Part shown: piece after piece, positions 34,237-45,971 of the stretch
Numbering within the stretch: position 1 is the stretch's first letter
Layout of the letters: the number at the start of each line of letters is the position of its first letter
Assembly (NCBI GenBank): GCA_963169105.1
Contig: CAUJGU010000423.1
Span: forward strand, 1 to 64,000
Source of the DNA: Ceriagrion tenellum
Taxonomy: Eukaryota; Arthropoda; Insecta; Odonata; Coenagrionidae
Direction: 5' to 3'
DNA: 64,000 nucleotides
Position numbers and translations under genes: made by a program
Notes under the pieces: generated by a model
What the model was told of the DNA's origin: nothing
Database searches by the model: none
What the model saw: only the letters and a program-made list of their open reading frames with translations

Positions 34237-35370
34237 CTAAAGACAAGATCGACCCGATAGGACTGGTGGCGGAGTATTGAAAGCAGATAAATCGTATTTG
34301 AATAGTACCGCACACATATTAAACGACAATGGAATGGAGAGACTTTGGTGTACAATGAAGCAACAAAACAAAAAATATCCACAAATGCTCATTTTAAATG
34401 CCTTCAGATTCGAACATCGATGTTTTGTACAAGTAAGAAACTCCATTAACATCATTTACCTCGAAAGATATCAAAGGCTTGATAGTTATCGGTGGGAATT
34501 TCAACCACCCGGCTATAAATTGGAAAAGCAACAGCGTTGAACACAGTTCGAGGAAGCATGATATAAGCGAGACCTTATATAATATACTTTCACACAACAC
34601 TGTTACTCAAATAATAAACGAAAAAACGAGAGGTAATACAATATTAGAACTTTTAGCTGTTAGTCGTCCTACAATGATTAAACATGTCGATATCCTCGAA
34701 GGCTTCAGTGATCACAAAGTAGTTTATACGACTTTGATAACGAAGTATATTTCACTGTAAAACCCAAAAGTAAAGTCTGCTTTGGTCAATAATGTCTCTC
34801 TGGAGTGCATACACGTACTATTTCTCTTGTAAAAGGGCTGTTTTACTTTTTGGCAAATATCTCCATAGGTAATGTGGTTAGGGGTTGAATTTTTGGTGTC
34901 ATTCGAAAGGTGAAATAATTCTCTTTAAAACGAGACCAAAGTCATTGATTTCTAAGTAGAATGATATTACACTCAAACTACCTTAAGCCACCATGTTAAC
35001 TCATTATAACCCTAATTGTGTAAACGGGGGCATTAGTGGAGTTATCGTAGTCCAACTGGTCTCCTTCATGCGAGCATGGTCAAGTACGAAGATCTTTTGA
35101 ACGATTTTGAGTAGTTCTTATGAACGATTCTTATGAACGATGAACGACCACATTATATTTCCAGGTCCGACAGAATCGATAAATTAAGAGAGATATTTTG
35201 CCGAACGGATAAGTATGGGAATTTGTTTTTCCCTCGAACAATGAAGGACTTCAATATATGCAAGGCGGAACTTAGATTTTTTTACGGCTGGTGTCTTTAA
35301 CACCCCCCTCCGATGCCTTTTTAGGCGGCTTTCGGGGTAGTATGTAGATGTATGTAGATGTAGATGAAGT
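34237..35370 (+). pseudogene. Jockey/CR1-like LINE: endonuclease and 3' end, internally deleted
   Basis: The plus strand shows an APE-type endonuclease in pieces. These are DRTGGGVLKADKS, GMERLWCTMK and, in the frame at 34479-34760, IVIGGNFNHPAINW (normally GDFN; here Asp to Asn). Then come LYNILSHNTVTQIINE and a closing GFSDHKVVYTTL (SDH box). Most of the RT is deleted. At about 35162-35280 the C-terminal tail DKYGNLFFPRTMKDFNICK appears, followed by a 3' end with TGTATGTAGATG repeats (35340-35370). Frame breaks and the changed Asp show it is dead. Confidence 0.8.
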
Positions 35371-36620
35371 AATTTAAGGCAATAAATATTATTTTAACTG
35401 TTTAAATTCGAAGTGGTTTTGGCTCATTTTGGATTCTTCCTTACGTTCCAGACGATCACTTGCGGTGAGGATTTCATCTTGTGGCGAAATGAAGGCCAGT
35501 CAGAGGTGGAGAAGCCGAGGTGAAGTGTCGGATGAGTTACCATTACAGGTGCTCTCAGGGGATAGCCGTTGGAGCTGGCATCCTTTAAAAGAAGTGATAC
35601 TAATGGCAAATCCAGTGAGAGACAATAAAACCCGGTTCAATTTATCATGAAACTACTCAGAATGAAGTGTTTATACGGGACAACTGTCATCAGAGTCTCG
35701 AGCAGGAAAACCCATAATGCTTTAATTATTGTTTTTCTGAGGAGAGAATTTTGCTAAAAGGAGGTAACCAGATAACCTATTCATGTAAAGGAATCTAAGA
35801 AGAGAACAAATAATTTTTACCATCATATGTTTGTAATTTTAAGAACTTAAATGTATAGAGATAAGTGTCATTTGTGAAGAAATTAATTTTCTTTATCAGA
35901 GAAAAGATGTGAACATGAATGTGAACTGCTATGGGCTATGATTTTGGAAATAACAGCAGCAGTATTGTGTATTAAATGTCATTACCAATTTAACCCCTAT
36001 AATGTCTGTAGATAAAAGAGTGTGAATCATCAATATATTTAATTATTTCCTCCACCATGTTGTAAGTTAAACCAGCCCCCTGACACTCCCGATGCTTTCA
36101 CTTAAGAGCCCATGTCCTCTTATTAAAGCTGTTCCCTTATTGATGTATGTGCCTGGTTATGGGTTTCGGTTTAAGTAAAGTAATTTAATAGGAGTAATTG
36201 TACTCGATTCATTCACAGTTGTTATTTTTATAATTGGCACCTTAGCAACACTTTTAGTACATAGAGTTGGAGCTAGCGTTCCTATTGGAAGACATTCGCA
36301 CCGCCAAAAAAAAATGTCTCACTAGTGCTGCCACGTAGCGGTGGTCATATTATCTACGTGATGCTGAGAAAATGCATATTCCAACATTCCTCAAATCAAC
36401 GCTTCTTTTTCTGGGAGCCACCATGGGTCCGAGAGTGCAAGATTCAATAGGTTATCCCTTCGACAGAAGTTGGTTTGCGTGTGTCGGGTGAGAAGAAAAT
36501 GAATTCTTTGTCATTAACACGGATTTTGCATGCATTTATTTACTCATATTTTATCTGTGCAGTACTGTGCTCAATTTTTTCAACATTACGTGTCGGAAAT
36601 TGTAGTTATTTGCGGATAAA
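35371..36620. other. No recognised feature
   Basis: AT-rich sequence with no recognised exon, RNA or repeat. A short frame at 36475-36768 overlaps the THAP exon in another frame and is rejected. Confidence 0.4.
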
Positions 36621-36626
36621 GCAATC

Positions 36627-36842
36627 ATGCCGTGTACGTATTTGGTACCAAGGTGCAATACGGGCTGCAGCCATAAATCAATGGGGATTTTGCTGTTTAA
36701 AATGCCATCAAACCTGGAACAGTGCGGTGCCTCGCAACAAGCAATACCCCGACATGATTTTCTGCTGAAGGAGAGTCATCGGGTGTGCGCGAAGCATTTT
36801 TTAGAAGAGGAAATTATGAGGAACGTGATCCATCGTGACAAG
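36627..36842 (+). pseudogene. THAP-domain first exon, zinc site damaged
   Basis: From ATG at 36627: MPCTYLVPRCNTGC, then LFKMPSNLEQ and FLLKESHRVCAKHFLEEEI. This matches the THAP C2CH zinc-finger layout: a CxVPxC-type start, a core, and VC-x2-HF at the end. A consensus donor (GACAAG/GTAAAAAAC) follows at 36842, so it would be the first coding exon. THAP domains bind DNA and occur in P-element-type transposases and host regulators. The first Cys ligand position is Tyr (TAT, one base from TGT). The near-invariant Trp after the PxNLEQ region is Cys (TGC for TGG). It is probably a decayed copy. No downstream transposase exon was found. Confidence 0.75.
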
Positions 36843-39150
36843 GTAAAAAACATATTTGCTGTGGTATGCCATATTTCTGAAGATTTTTGAGATTTGTTTA
36901 TGAATGTGAATATTATGAGTCATCATTTTTCTTTTCATGCATTCAATTATTTTTTTATCTGTATTTAATGCTATTTTGGGGATAATATAAGCTTTTTGAA
37001 TATTCTGCCGCTGTTAAAGCCACTATTTAATCATAGTGGACTCCGAGCAACAATTGGTGTGTTCATAGATATCCATATTCCCAGCTATGACACCCGGATT
37101 CGTTTATATAAAAAATAAGTCAACTTTAAGGAAACAACGTTGACAGAAACTGTTGACGCAGTGTTGAGGTAGTTTTTACATAAATCCGTTGAGCAGTGGT
37201 TGATCTACCCCTACTCCCGACCGTATTGTCCTCTAACAGTTGTATTTTGGCTCAATTTCGTCATAATTCAAGCATTCATTGTATAATGTATTTAGTGAAT
37301 CGTTTTTTCGGCTGAGCAGTGCAACTAATCATGGAAAATAAACGTATTTTAACTGTCACTATGCATTCATTGGAGTGCGTTCAAGTGTTTTCCGTTCACG
37401 AACAAAATATTCATCTTCTGGTTTGTTCTATGGTACACATAATGAATTCTTTCATTATTATACCTTAATACTTTTCACGGAGTAGTAAGATTTTTATTCA
37501 TCAACTCATATACAATCGCAAACCCATGATTAGACTAATATATATTTTCTCAGACTTTGTAAAGGACATATTTGTTGAATGTGGGAAAGTTTACCAAATT
37601 GAACTTTTAAATAGTATGGTTGACAAATGAGGTAAAATATTTAAAGTATCATTACTACTTTTGCCCTGTGCTCTTTATACTCTGTAACTTTTTTCTCTTT
37701 GTGCTGTGTAACTAAACATGGACATTAGGAAACCAGCAGGATTGCCGAAGAAATATTGTCCAAAACACGGCGGAAAACTAGAAAAAGGTAATCAACCTCC
37801 ATTAAGCAGAGGTATTATCTAGTTCCCAAGTAGTTCGATACATGGCTACAAGAGGTCACTACTGCTCCGGCTCTATTCGAAGTAGTTCGCTGTCCGGCCT
37901 GTAGTGGGCGATGTACCACGTTTGGTAAACATTTTTCCCTTTTTTGCGGAGTTTTGATGCCATTTTTTCCCTTCAGTTGTTTACATAATATTGATGTATA
38001 CAGCCTTGTTCTTAAGAGAGTGGTTTTTGTGTTGTTTATGTAATGTTGACGTAAATAACCAGATCCGTGCTATCTGGGTTTGCATTACCTTCCTCGTTAA
38101 TTTTATCAATCCTCCCTTTGTGGGAAACATAGCGTTTAGGAGAACCTCAAATTTGTTTGTATTTTTTACAATCTTTTAACTTTTTAGACAAAACGAATTA
38201 TAACGGCAGTAGAACTAGAAAGTCACATTTCTCTGGTTCAAACCATAGATGTTTTAACTTTCATTTTCTTGTCACATTAAAAACTGATGGCTACGTGTCT
38301 GTATGGCTATTTTTACTGTTCATGTTTAGCGGGATTCCGAGAACTTGGAAAAATATAATGCATTAGATGAAATATGGAAATTTTCTTGCCCTGTCGTCAT
38401 TAACATTGGGCTTCTGGTTACATGTCTAAGGCCATAATGCATTGAAACCTAGAATTCTCAATCCAAGCAAAGCGTATTCAATTATTCTGTATATTCATGT
38501 CATTGAGACTCATTTGAGCCTGAAACATTTTCCTCTTACTCTGAAAAATCATAATTTTAAATATTTCTGGCAACTTTCTAATAAAAAGTTAAGATTGGAT
38601 ATTTTATATATCTCTTGCGTATTCATTGTTATGGGTGTGTTGTGATTGTGACCTGCCCACAGTAATGCTGTTCCGAATCATAAGAGAATGACAGGGCCTT
38701 GTTATGGAATGTGCAAGGTTTATTTGAGCTACGTCATTATTGTGGGTTAATTATTATTCAACCATAAAACAATTATCAAATCGGTGTTACAGATGAACCC
38801 ATATTTTACCAGCATGTGTCAAAATAAAAAAAATTGTCCTGGCGTTTCCTTGAACAGATAAGCTTTTTTTAAAAATCTTCTTTTATTTCTTTGGAACATT
38901 TCAAGGCATAATATCTCTTATATTTCCACCAACTTGCTCCACGCTAGTCATCATTGTAAGAAAAGTAGATCACTGCATTTGTGCATTTGTTGACTTAAGA
39001 TAACTTATTATTCAACATGAGAACGATTCATTAAAAAAAATAAAATTTCACTATAATTCAAGTATTTAAATGTTTAGGAAATATGACAAACCTCAAATAT
39101 TTCACTCATTTTATTGGTACGGAAGATTTCGCGGTTATTTAATGATCGTA
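36843..39150. other. Unassigned; one ATG exon-like block
   Basis: No protein family recognised. 37718-37787 reads ATGGACATTAGGAAACCAGC onward, open for about 23 codons to a donor-like GAAAAAG/GTAATC. It could be an exon, but there is no family or neighbour to support it. The rest is AT-rich. Confidence 0.35.
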
Positions 39151-39753
39151 TTCTCTTCGGGTTTTTGGCGCGACGATCCATTTTAGGGGGACAACAGTTT
39201 CGCCTAACTTCCAGCTGGCTTCCTCATGTCCGAAAATTAAATGCAGATCATTTCGTTAACGGTATTAGTCAGGCGCGAGCTCATTGGCCAGACAGAACTT
39301 CGAACTCGATTGTTGGAAGACCCGTTTAAACGTTGAAGCTTGCGGATAGCCGTCTTCTCTATTAAAGCTCTCTGTGTTCTTCGCTATTTCGTTAGCTTCC
39401 CTCATTAGCTGAGGGAAATACATATTTTCTCTGGTGATGATCTTACACCCGTTAAAATTAATTACGCGGCCAGGTTCCGAAAATGCGTACTCTGCGACTG
39501 CGAAAAAGCGAAAATTTTTCTTTTCGGTTGCTCTTAGATGTCCTTCCAAACTGCATTTCAGGTATCTTGATTTTAGCTTGATGTGCGATTTTCCACAGTT
39601 GCATGTTATTTCGTAAACTCTTTCGTAAATATCCGATGGGAGACGATCTTTTCCATTTCGAAGGGGGTCAGAGGTCTTCTTATCGCTCCGGAATCTGGTC
39701 ATGATGTCGAGCTTGGCGAGAACTCTTGCTATTTTTTGCAAAGTGCCCGCCAA
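39150..39753 (-). pseudogene. Second Penelope-like element fragment, diverged
   Basis: The 162-codon minus-strand frame from 39753 carries GIY-YIG-region landmarks: VYEITCNCGKSHIKLKSRYL (GxxY/YIG changed), CSLEGHLRAT, VAEYAFSEPGRVINF, YFPQLMREANEIAKN and FNREDGYPQASTFKRVF. It is colinear with the element at 31419-32384 but only moderately similar. The YIG motif reads HIK, so the nuclease is probably inactive. Beyond the stop, the 3' region still aligns (GETVV...). Confidence 0.85.
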
Positions 39754-39898
39754 ATAAGGTAAAATAGCTTAGGCCTTAGCCTTCTCTTTTTTATCCATAA
39801 ATGTATGCATGGCAGCGCCACGTTTACCGTTTTCATCGTGCGATATGTATTAAATCATTTTCTGGCTGAAGTCATTCATTTGCAGCGTTGTCAAGAGG

Positions 39899-40204
39899 TG
39901 TTGTTTTTCTCTCGTGAGTGAATCTGCGTCAGAGATGGCATGTGCTCTGTGGATAGGAGTGCAAATAACTGATCCTTTTTGTTGTACAGAGCAATTTCTC
40001 TTTCTTTAAGTGCAATGTAATCGTTTGTATTTTGTTTATTTATTTTTGTTGTTCCGTTGTGTTTATTTTTTTAACGTATTGTTGAAGTAGTTGTTTGATG
40101 TCTTCCTTTAAGAAGGATGTTCTCCATCTTGTTTCTGATTAAGTATTATTAAAATTGATCAACTTGAATATCCTGTCGTCTTAATAAACCTAAGAAAATC
40201 AACA
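39899..40204 (+). repeat. Putative 5' LTR of the copia element
   Basis: The inferred LTR runs from TGTTG (39899) to CAACA-like ATCAACA (40204), about 306 bp. It has a polyadenylation signal AATAAA at about 40183 and ends exactly where the primer-binding site starts. No 3' LTR exists in the window, so the left boundary is an inference from the TG...CA rule only. Confidence 0.5.
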
Positions 40205-40218
40205 GGTTATGGGCCCAG
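40205..40218 (+). promoter_or_regulatory. Copia-type primer-binding site
   Basis: GGTTATGGGCCCAG directly after the LTR end matches the copia-family site that pairs with an internal part of initiator Met tRNA. It fixes the LTR/internal boundary. Confidence 0.8.
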
Positions 40219-40336
40219 ACATGTTCTAAGAAAGAAGATAAGAAACGAAGAAAATAAGAAGATAAGAAAGAAGATAGATCAGATTGAGAAAAGAAAATAA
40301 AACCAGAAGGAGGAAGAGAAAATAAGAAATCAAGAG

Positions 40337-43300
40337 CTTTTTGATGGAAACAACTATGATGACTGGAAATTTTTGATGGAGATAATATTGGCCGAACGGG
40401 AATTACTTTATCTTGTGAATAATTCTTTTGAGTATTTGGAAAGTCAGTTATTAGTCAAACCCGGAGAAGAAACAGCAGCTAAAACCAGAGAGAGGGAAGT
40501 GAAGCTTCAGAAATTGATGTCAGAAAATAAAACCGCTAAGAGAGTAATAGTATCCCGCATCAAGAGGGAATACTTTGATATCGTGAAAGGCAAAGTAAAT
40601 GCATATGATGTTTTGAATGCTTTGTCCGAAAGATTTGAAAGTTCAACCATGGCTGGTGTGTTGGGTCTGTTAAGTAAATACCAGTCCTTAAAGTATAAAC
40701 CCCAAGAAGAAGATTTCAAAAATTTTTGACCTGTTTTTGATGGGTACGTAAGAGAGTTGGCCAGCAAAGAAGAAATAATCAGTGAAAAGAGTCAACTTGC
40801 GAAATTCCTCGCGTCAATGCCGGATGATTATGTGAGTGTGGGAACTTCACTCAGAGCGGTTGCCACAACTGGAAGTCTAACAATGTTTCTGGTTAGACAG
40901 AATATTGAAGAATTTGAAGATAGCCGCCAGAAGATAGCGAAGAGCAGCAGTACCGACTTTCAAACGACTGCGTTTGCCGGAGTCCGAGGAAGTCACCACC
41001 AAAACCAGCAGTTCAAGCTTTTCCCTTTCAATTGCAACAATTGTGGGCGAAGAGGACATAAAATGGCTGACTGCTTCAAGTCAGGAGGAGAAGCATATCA
41101 ACCTGGACGTGGAAGAGTAAGAGGAGAGCATCATCGGGGAGACCGTGGTGGTAGAAATCGTCGAAATCATCAGCAAGGTGGTACCGGTATTTATCAGAAT
41201 AATGGGTTTGCTATTAAAAATGTTACTGGTAGGGGTAGAGATAAAACTCAAGCTAATTATACGAAGAGAAATGATGATAACAGTGACAGATGTGATAATA
41301 GTAGTAATAATGATAAAGAATATGTTGCTTATAGTTTTAATATTGAAATAGATGCATGCTATGTGAATGATAAGGCAAAAGGAGACAATACTGTTATAAA
41401 ATGTGACTGGATACTTGACTCAGGAGCTTCAGACAATTTAATTCACGTTAATACTCCAGCATAAAATATTAGAAAAATCAATCCTGTAAAAATTTATATT
41501 GCTAAAACAAAAGATTTTATTTTAGCGGAGCAAATAGGTGATGTAAGAGGAAAAGTCAATATTAATGGAAAACAGGTTAGTGTAGACTTTTTGAATGTTT
41601 TGATGGTAAAGAATTTAAAATGTAATTTGGTGTCGATTTCAAGGTTAGAAGATAAGGGTTGCAGAATGACAATTGATGAAGAGAAATTTAAAATTGCGCA
41701 CAAAAAGACTCAGAATATAGTATTGATAGGCTATCGATGTGGAAGTCTATATAAAATAAGGTTGACTTCTGAATTGCCCGGAAATAAATTCTGTAATATC
41801 GCAGTGACAAGTGAGCTCTTGCACAGAAGGCTGGGGCATCTATCTCACACATGTATCAAGACATTAACTGAGTGTGTTGATGGGATTAGTGAGGTCAAGC
41901 CAACCTACAATATGTGTGAAGTGTATATAGGAGGTAAGCAAGTTAGCGTGTCTCACAACTCAACAAGGGTTAAGACTACCAGACCCTTAGAAAGGGTTCA
42001 CTCAGATCTCTTCGGTGCTATTTCACCACCTGCATATAATGGAGTTCAGTACCTAATGAGTTTTGTGGATGATTATACACATTTTACGGTATCATTTGGG
42101 CTTAAATTAAAATCAGAAGCAGCAAGTTTTGTCAAACAGTATGTGGAGATGGCCAGTAATAGATTTAATTGTAACATAGTACAATTTAGATGTGATAATG
42201 GAACTGAGTATGTAAAGGAGGAAGTAATTGATTTTTTCAAGGATAAGGGAATTCAGTGGGAATTAACTATACCTTATACTCCAGAATTAAACGGGGTTGC
42301 TGAACACATGAATCGTACTATTAGTGACAAGGTGCGATGCATGTTGATAGATGCGAATATTAGTAAGTCGTTCTTAAGTAAGTTCTCGTAAGTAAGTAAG
42401 CTCTGACAGCTGTTTACATAATTAATAGAATGCCAACAAGAGGTTTAGAATGCAACAAAGTGCCAGCTGAGATGTGATTCAATGTCAAACCTAATTTGAG
42501 TAACTTGAGGGTATTTGGGTGTTCTGCATATGTCAAGAAACATAAAGTAGAGATAAAAGGTAAATTTGATGAGAGATCTAAAAAATGTATTTTCTTAGGT
42601 TACTCTCCTAATGGTTATAGATTGTGGAGTCTATCCGAACACAAAATTATTTCTGCTGGTGATGTTATATTCAATGAGGAGAGAAATAAAATAGATAATC
42701 ATGTCTGGGAAAATAAAAGGAGAGGAAATGTAGATGGTGATAAGGAGGAGGAAATTGAGAGCGATAAGAATGAAAATGAGATTGAGAATATTGCAGGAAA
42801 TACCCCAATCCAGGAGGAGCCGAGGAGGAGTAGTCAAGTGACCAAAAGGCCAGAATACTTTGAATTTGCCACACTGGCAGTGAGAGAGAGTCTAATTAAG
42901 GAGGAGAGTGAAGATATAGTGGAATTCTGTCTGTTAACCTACCCTCTTTCTGATTGGGAAAAAGTAGAATCACCCTCAATACAAGTAATAGAAGATAATT
43001 CAAATTTGGTGTTAAATGCTCTAGGCTTTGCAGATGGTGTACCTGAGTCATATGATGAGTTAGATGGTACATATGATAAAAAGGAATGGCTTAAAGCAAT
43101 GCAGGAGGAGATGAATGCTTTGAACTCAACTAATACATGGGATTTGGTAAAATGTCCAACGGGGAGGAAACCTATAAAAAGTATATGGGTATTTGCTCTA
43201 AAGCGTAATAGTGAAGGAGAAGTGATACGATACAAGGCGAGGTTAGTAGTAAAAGGTTGTCCACAGAAAAAGGGAGTAGATTATTCGGAAACCTATGCTC

Positions 43301-44562
43301 CCGTAGCAAAACTGTCAACGTTAAGAATATTACTTATCGTAATATTCTTAATCATCATTAATCGTAATAATTTGTTTGCACATCAAGTTGATGTAAAAAA
43401 TGCATTTTTAAATGGAATTTTAAAAGAAGAAGTTTATATAATCCCTCCAGATGGTATGAAAGTTAAGGATGGTTTAGTGTGTAAGTTGAATAAAACCCTA
43501 TACGGGTTAAAACAAGCGCCAATGGAATGGAATGCTAGGTTTCATGCATTCACTATAAAGATAGGGTTTGTATAATGTGTTACGGATAAGTGTGTGTATG
43601 TAAGATCAGCCGGATTTACAATTGACTACTTGTTATTATATGTAGATGATTTTATTGTGGTAAGTAATGTTGAATTGTCCCTTAAGAATTTGAAAAAATA
43701 TTTTTACACAAGAATTTGAAATGAGAGATCTTGGAGAGTTAAATAACTTTCTGGGTATTAAAATTCAAAGACAGAGCAATACAATGTTTCCGAGCCAAGA
43801 GGCTTACATAGATAAATTAGTAGATAGATTCAAATTGAATACAGCAAATATTAGAGATACCCCTTTGGCAACTACAAAATTTTGTGATATTCCATCTGAA
43901 CCCGTTGAGCATACAATGTCTACATCTTTGATTGGTAGGCTGATGTATGCCTGTGTCGCAACCAGACCAGACATTACAGCTTCCGTCAGCTTTTACAGCC
44001 AATTTCAAACGAAACCTATTAAGGCATTGTGGGCTGGTTTGAAGCGGCTTCTATGTTATCTCAAAGGTACTAAATCATTATGTTTGGTATTTAAAGGTTT
44101 AAATGATACAGTCTTAGTTGGATGTGCAGATGCTGATTATGCAAATCATGAAGATAGGAAATCTGTTTCTGGTTATTTTTTTCAACTTTTTGGTGATTCT
44201 GTTGTGTGGGCTTCTAGGAAACGACGAACTTTTGCTCTCTCATCTACTGAGTCAGAGTATTTATCTTTAGTTTCCGCAACTGCTGAATTTTTGTGGCTGC
44301 AACAGTTGTAAAATGAGTTGAAAGCTGAAGTAATAACTCCAATTATTATTTATGAAGATAATCAATGATGTATAGGCTCAATTATTAAATGGGATCAGAG
44401 AAGACTTAAACATGTTGATATTAAATATAATTTTGTAAGAGATCTTGTCCAACAAAGTGTGTTAAAAGTTGTATATATTCCAACAGATTGTCAAACTGCT
44501 GATATATTCACTAAAGGTTTACCACTAGCAGCATTTGTAAAGCATAAATCTGAACTACGTCG
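40337..44562 (+). pseudogene. Ty1/copia retrotransposon gag-pol, decayed and 3'-truncated
   Basis: Domains in order: Gag (FDGNNYDDWKFLMEI at 40337), CCHC knuckle CNNCGRRGHKMADC, protease WILDSGASDNLIHVN. Next come GAG-pre-integrase LLHRRLGHLSH and integrase (HSDLFG, RCDNGTEY, NGVAEHMN), then reverse transcriptase (VDVKNAFLNGILKEEVYI; LLLYVDDFIVV) and RNase H (DADYANHEDRKSVSGYFFQL, STESEYLSL). The reading ends in DCQTADIFTKGLP. Stops interrupt it at about 40727, 41462, 42474, 43573, 44309 and 44368, with frame changes near 42390-42420 and 43700. Homology stops at about 44562 with no polypurine tract or 3' LTR. Gag, protease, integrase, RT and RNase H would normally come from one polyprotein. 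This copy cannot make it. Confidence 0.93.
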
Positions 44563-45971
44563 GTCCATTGCATCCTCCTCATCTGCACCTCCAACCATCT
44601 CCAAATCTATCTTCACTCGGTTTCACCATCTTTGTCGTGGTATTCCTTCTGGTTTCCCTTGTCAAACCTTCCTTCATTTCACACCCGTCCTCTTTTCTTA
44701 ACAAGTGTCCTACCCATCTCTTTCACCTGCCTTAGTTTATCTCTATCTATAAACTATCCTGCAAGACACCGCTTGGGTGTGTGGCAGGAGGTTGTTAAGG
44801 TACAAGCCGTGTAAATATGTACGGTTTTGTGAGGTAAAATGGTGAAGTGTATTATGAGAGTGTACTGAACGGAGCTCAGTTTTTATAACATGGTCACTCA
44901 TTAAGCGCGAAAAAAAACCAGTGTTTATACTTATGTGTTGGGCAATCTATTTCACCTATGATTTGACGTCTGTCTGACCAAAAGATACAGTGGGGCGCCA
45001 TGATAATATTTTTTATCGCACTGAAGCATAACAGTTTTGAAATTTATTCAAGCAACCTTAGCTAAGTTCATAGCCTCTTGTGTGTTAAGGGACTCTCACT
45101 TCCAAGCTTATAACAGTTTTGAAACAGAATACATTTAACTGTATAATTTTTTATCAAAGTACCCAGCATTTTTTGTATTGTATTAATTTTTTGATCAAAT
45201 AATTATGACTATGGAACTAATTAACGTTCGTATCTATAGTTCGTTATGGAACACAAATGCCAGTCCAAGCTGTACTCTGCCAAGCAGCCGAGACGCCCCT
45301 TTTAAGCTGACATAAGCGATAAAGATGTAGTTAAAAGTTTCATTCAACCCATGTCATATTCTGTGCGTTACATTACCACTTATAACTTGTGGTGAGCAAT
45401 TTGAGTTGGTGTTATGGTTTCCGATGGACCAGAGATATGATCCATTTAATGAGAGATAGCAAGACATATGAAATAAGAATTTATGGTGTTACAACAGGAA
45501 AAAAGCAATTTATAAATGTTTAAATACGGAAAACTTTACAAGTCCTGTCCGCTGATTTCTCCTTCCTCTTGGTAGCCAGGAACGTTAGTTTGCACACAAA
45601 GGACGGGTGTAAACGGGCACACACACTGTAGAAAAACATGTTAGGAGTTTAGGCGGCCTAGAGCGGTTTAAAACATTCAATAATGCCAACAAAATAGATA
45701 TTTTCCGTTCATATTTTACCATTCTACCTGCGCTCTCAAGTGGCAGCCAGCCGTACTCCACAAATATATGGTTTAAGATACAAATAGTATGCGTATTAAT
45801 ATCTCGTACAGTCACCATAAGAGCTGTCTGACCAATATCTGTCCTGCAAAATCAGTTGCCAAAGTAAAAACTTTGGTTACATCCTCCTGCTGATAGTACA
45901 CTCTCCTTTGATTTCCACAATCTTTCGATCGTGATTCCAATCCGAGACAACGTAACTTTTAGGGCGCTTCG
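44563..45971. other. No recognised gene
   Basis: Sequence right of the copia break. GCAAGACACCGCTTGGGTGT followed by GTGGCAGGAGG near 44760 looks like a LINE 3' untranslated tail, but no coding end is attached. The remainder is unassigned. Confidence 0.4.

Noticed and set aside
42631..43235. Minus-strand frames across the copia reverse transcriptase
   Set aside because: They are antisense shadows of the plus-strand pol frame.
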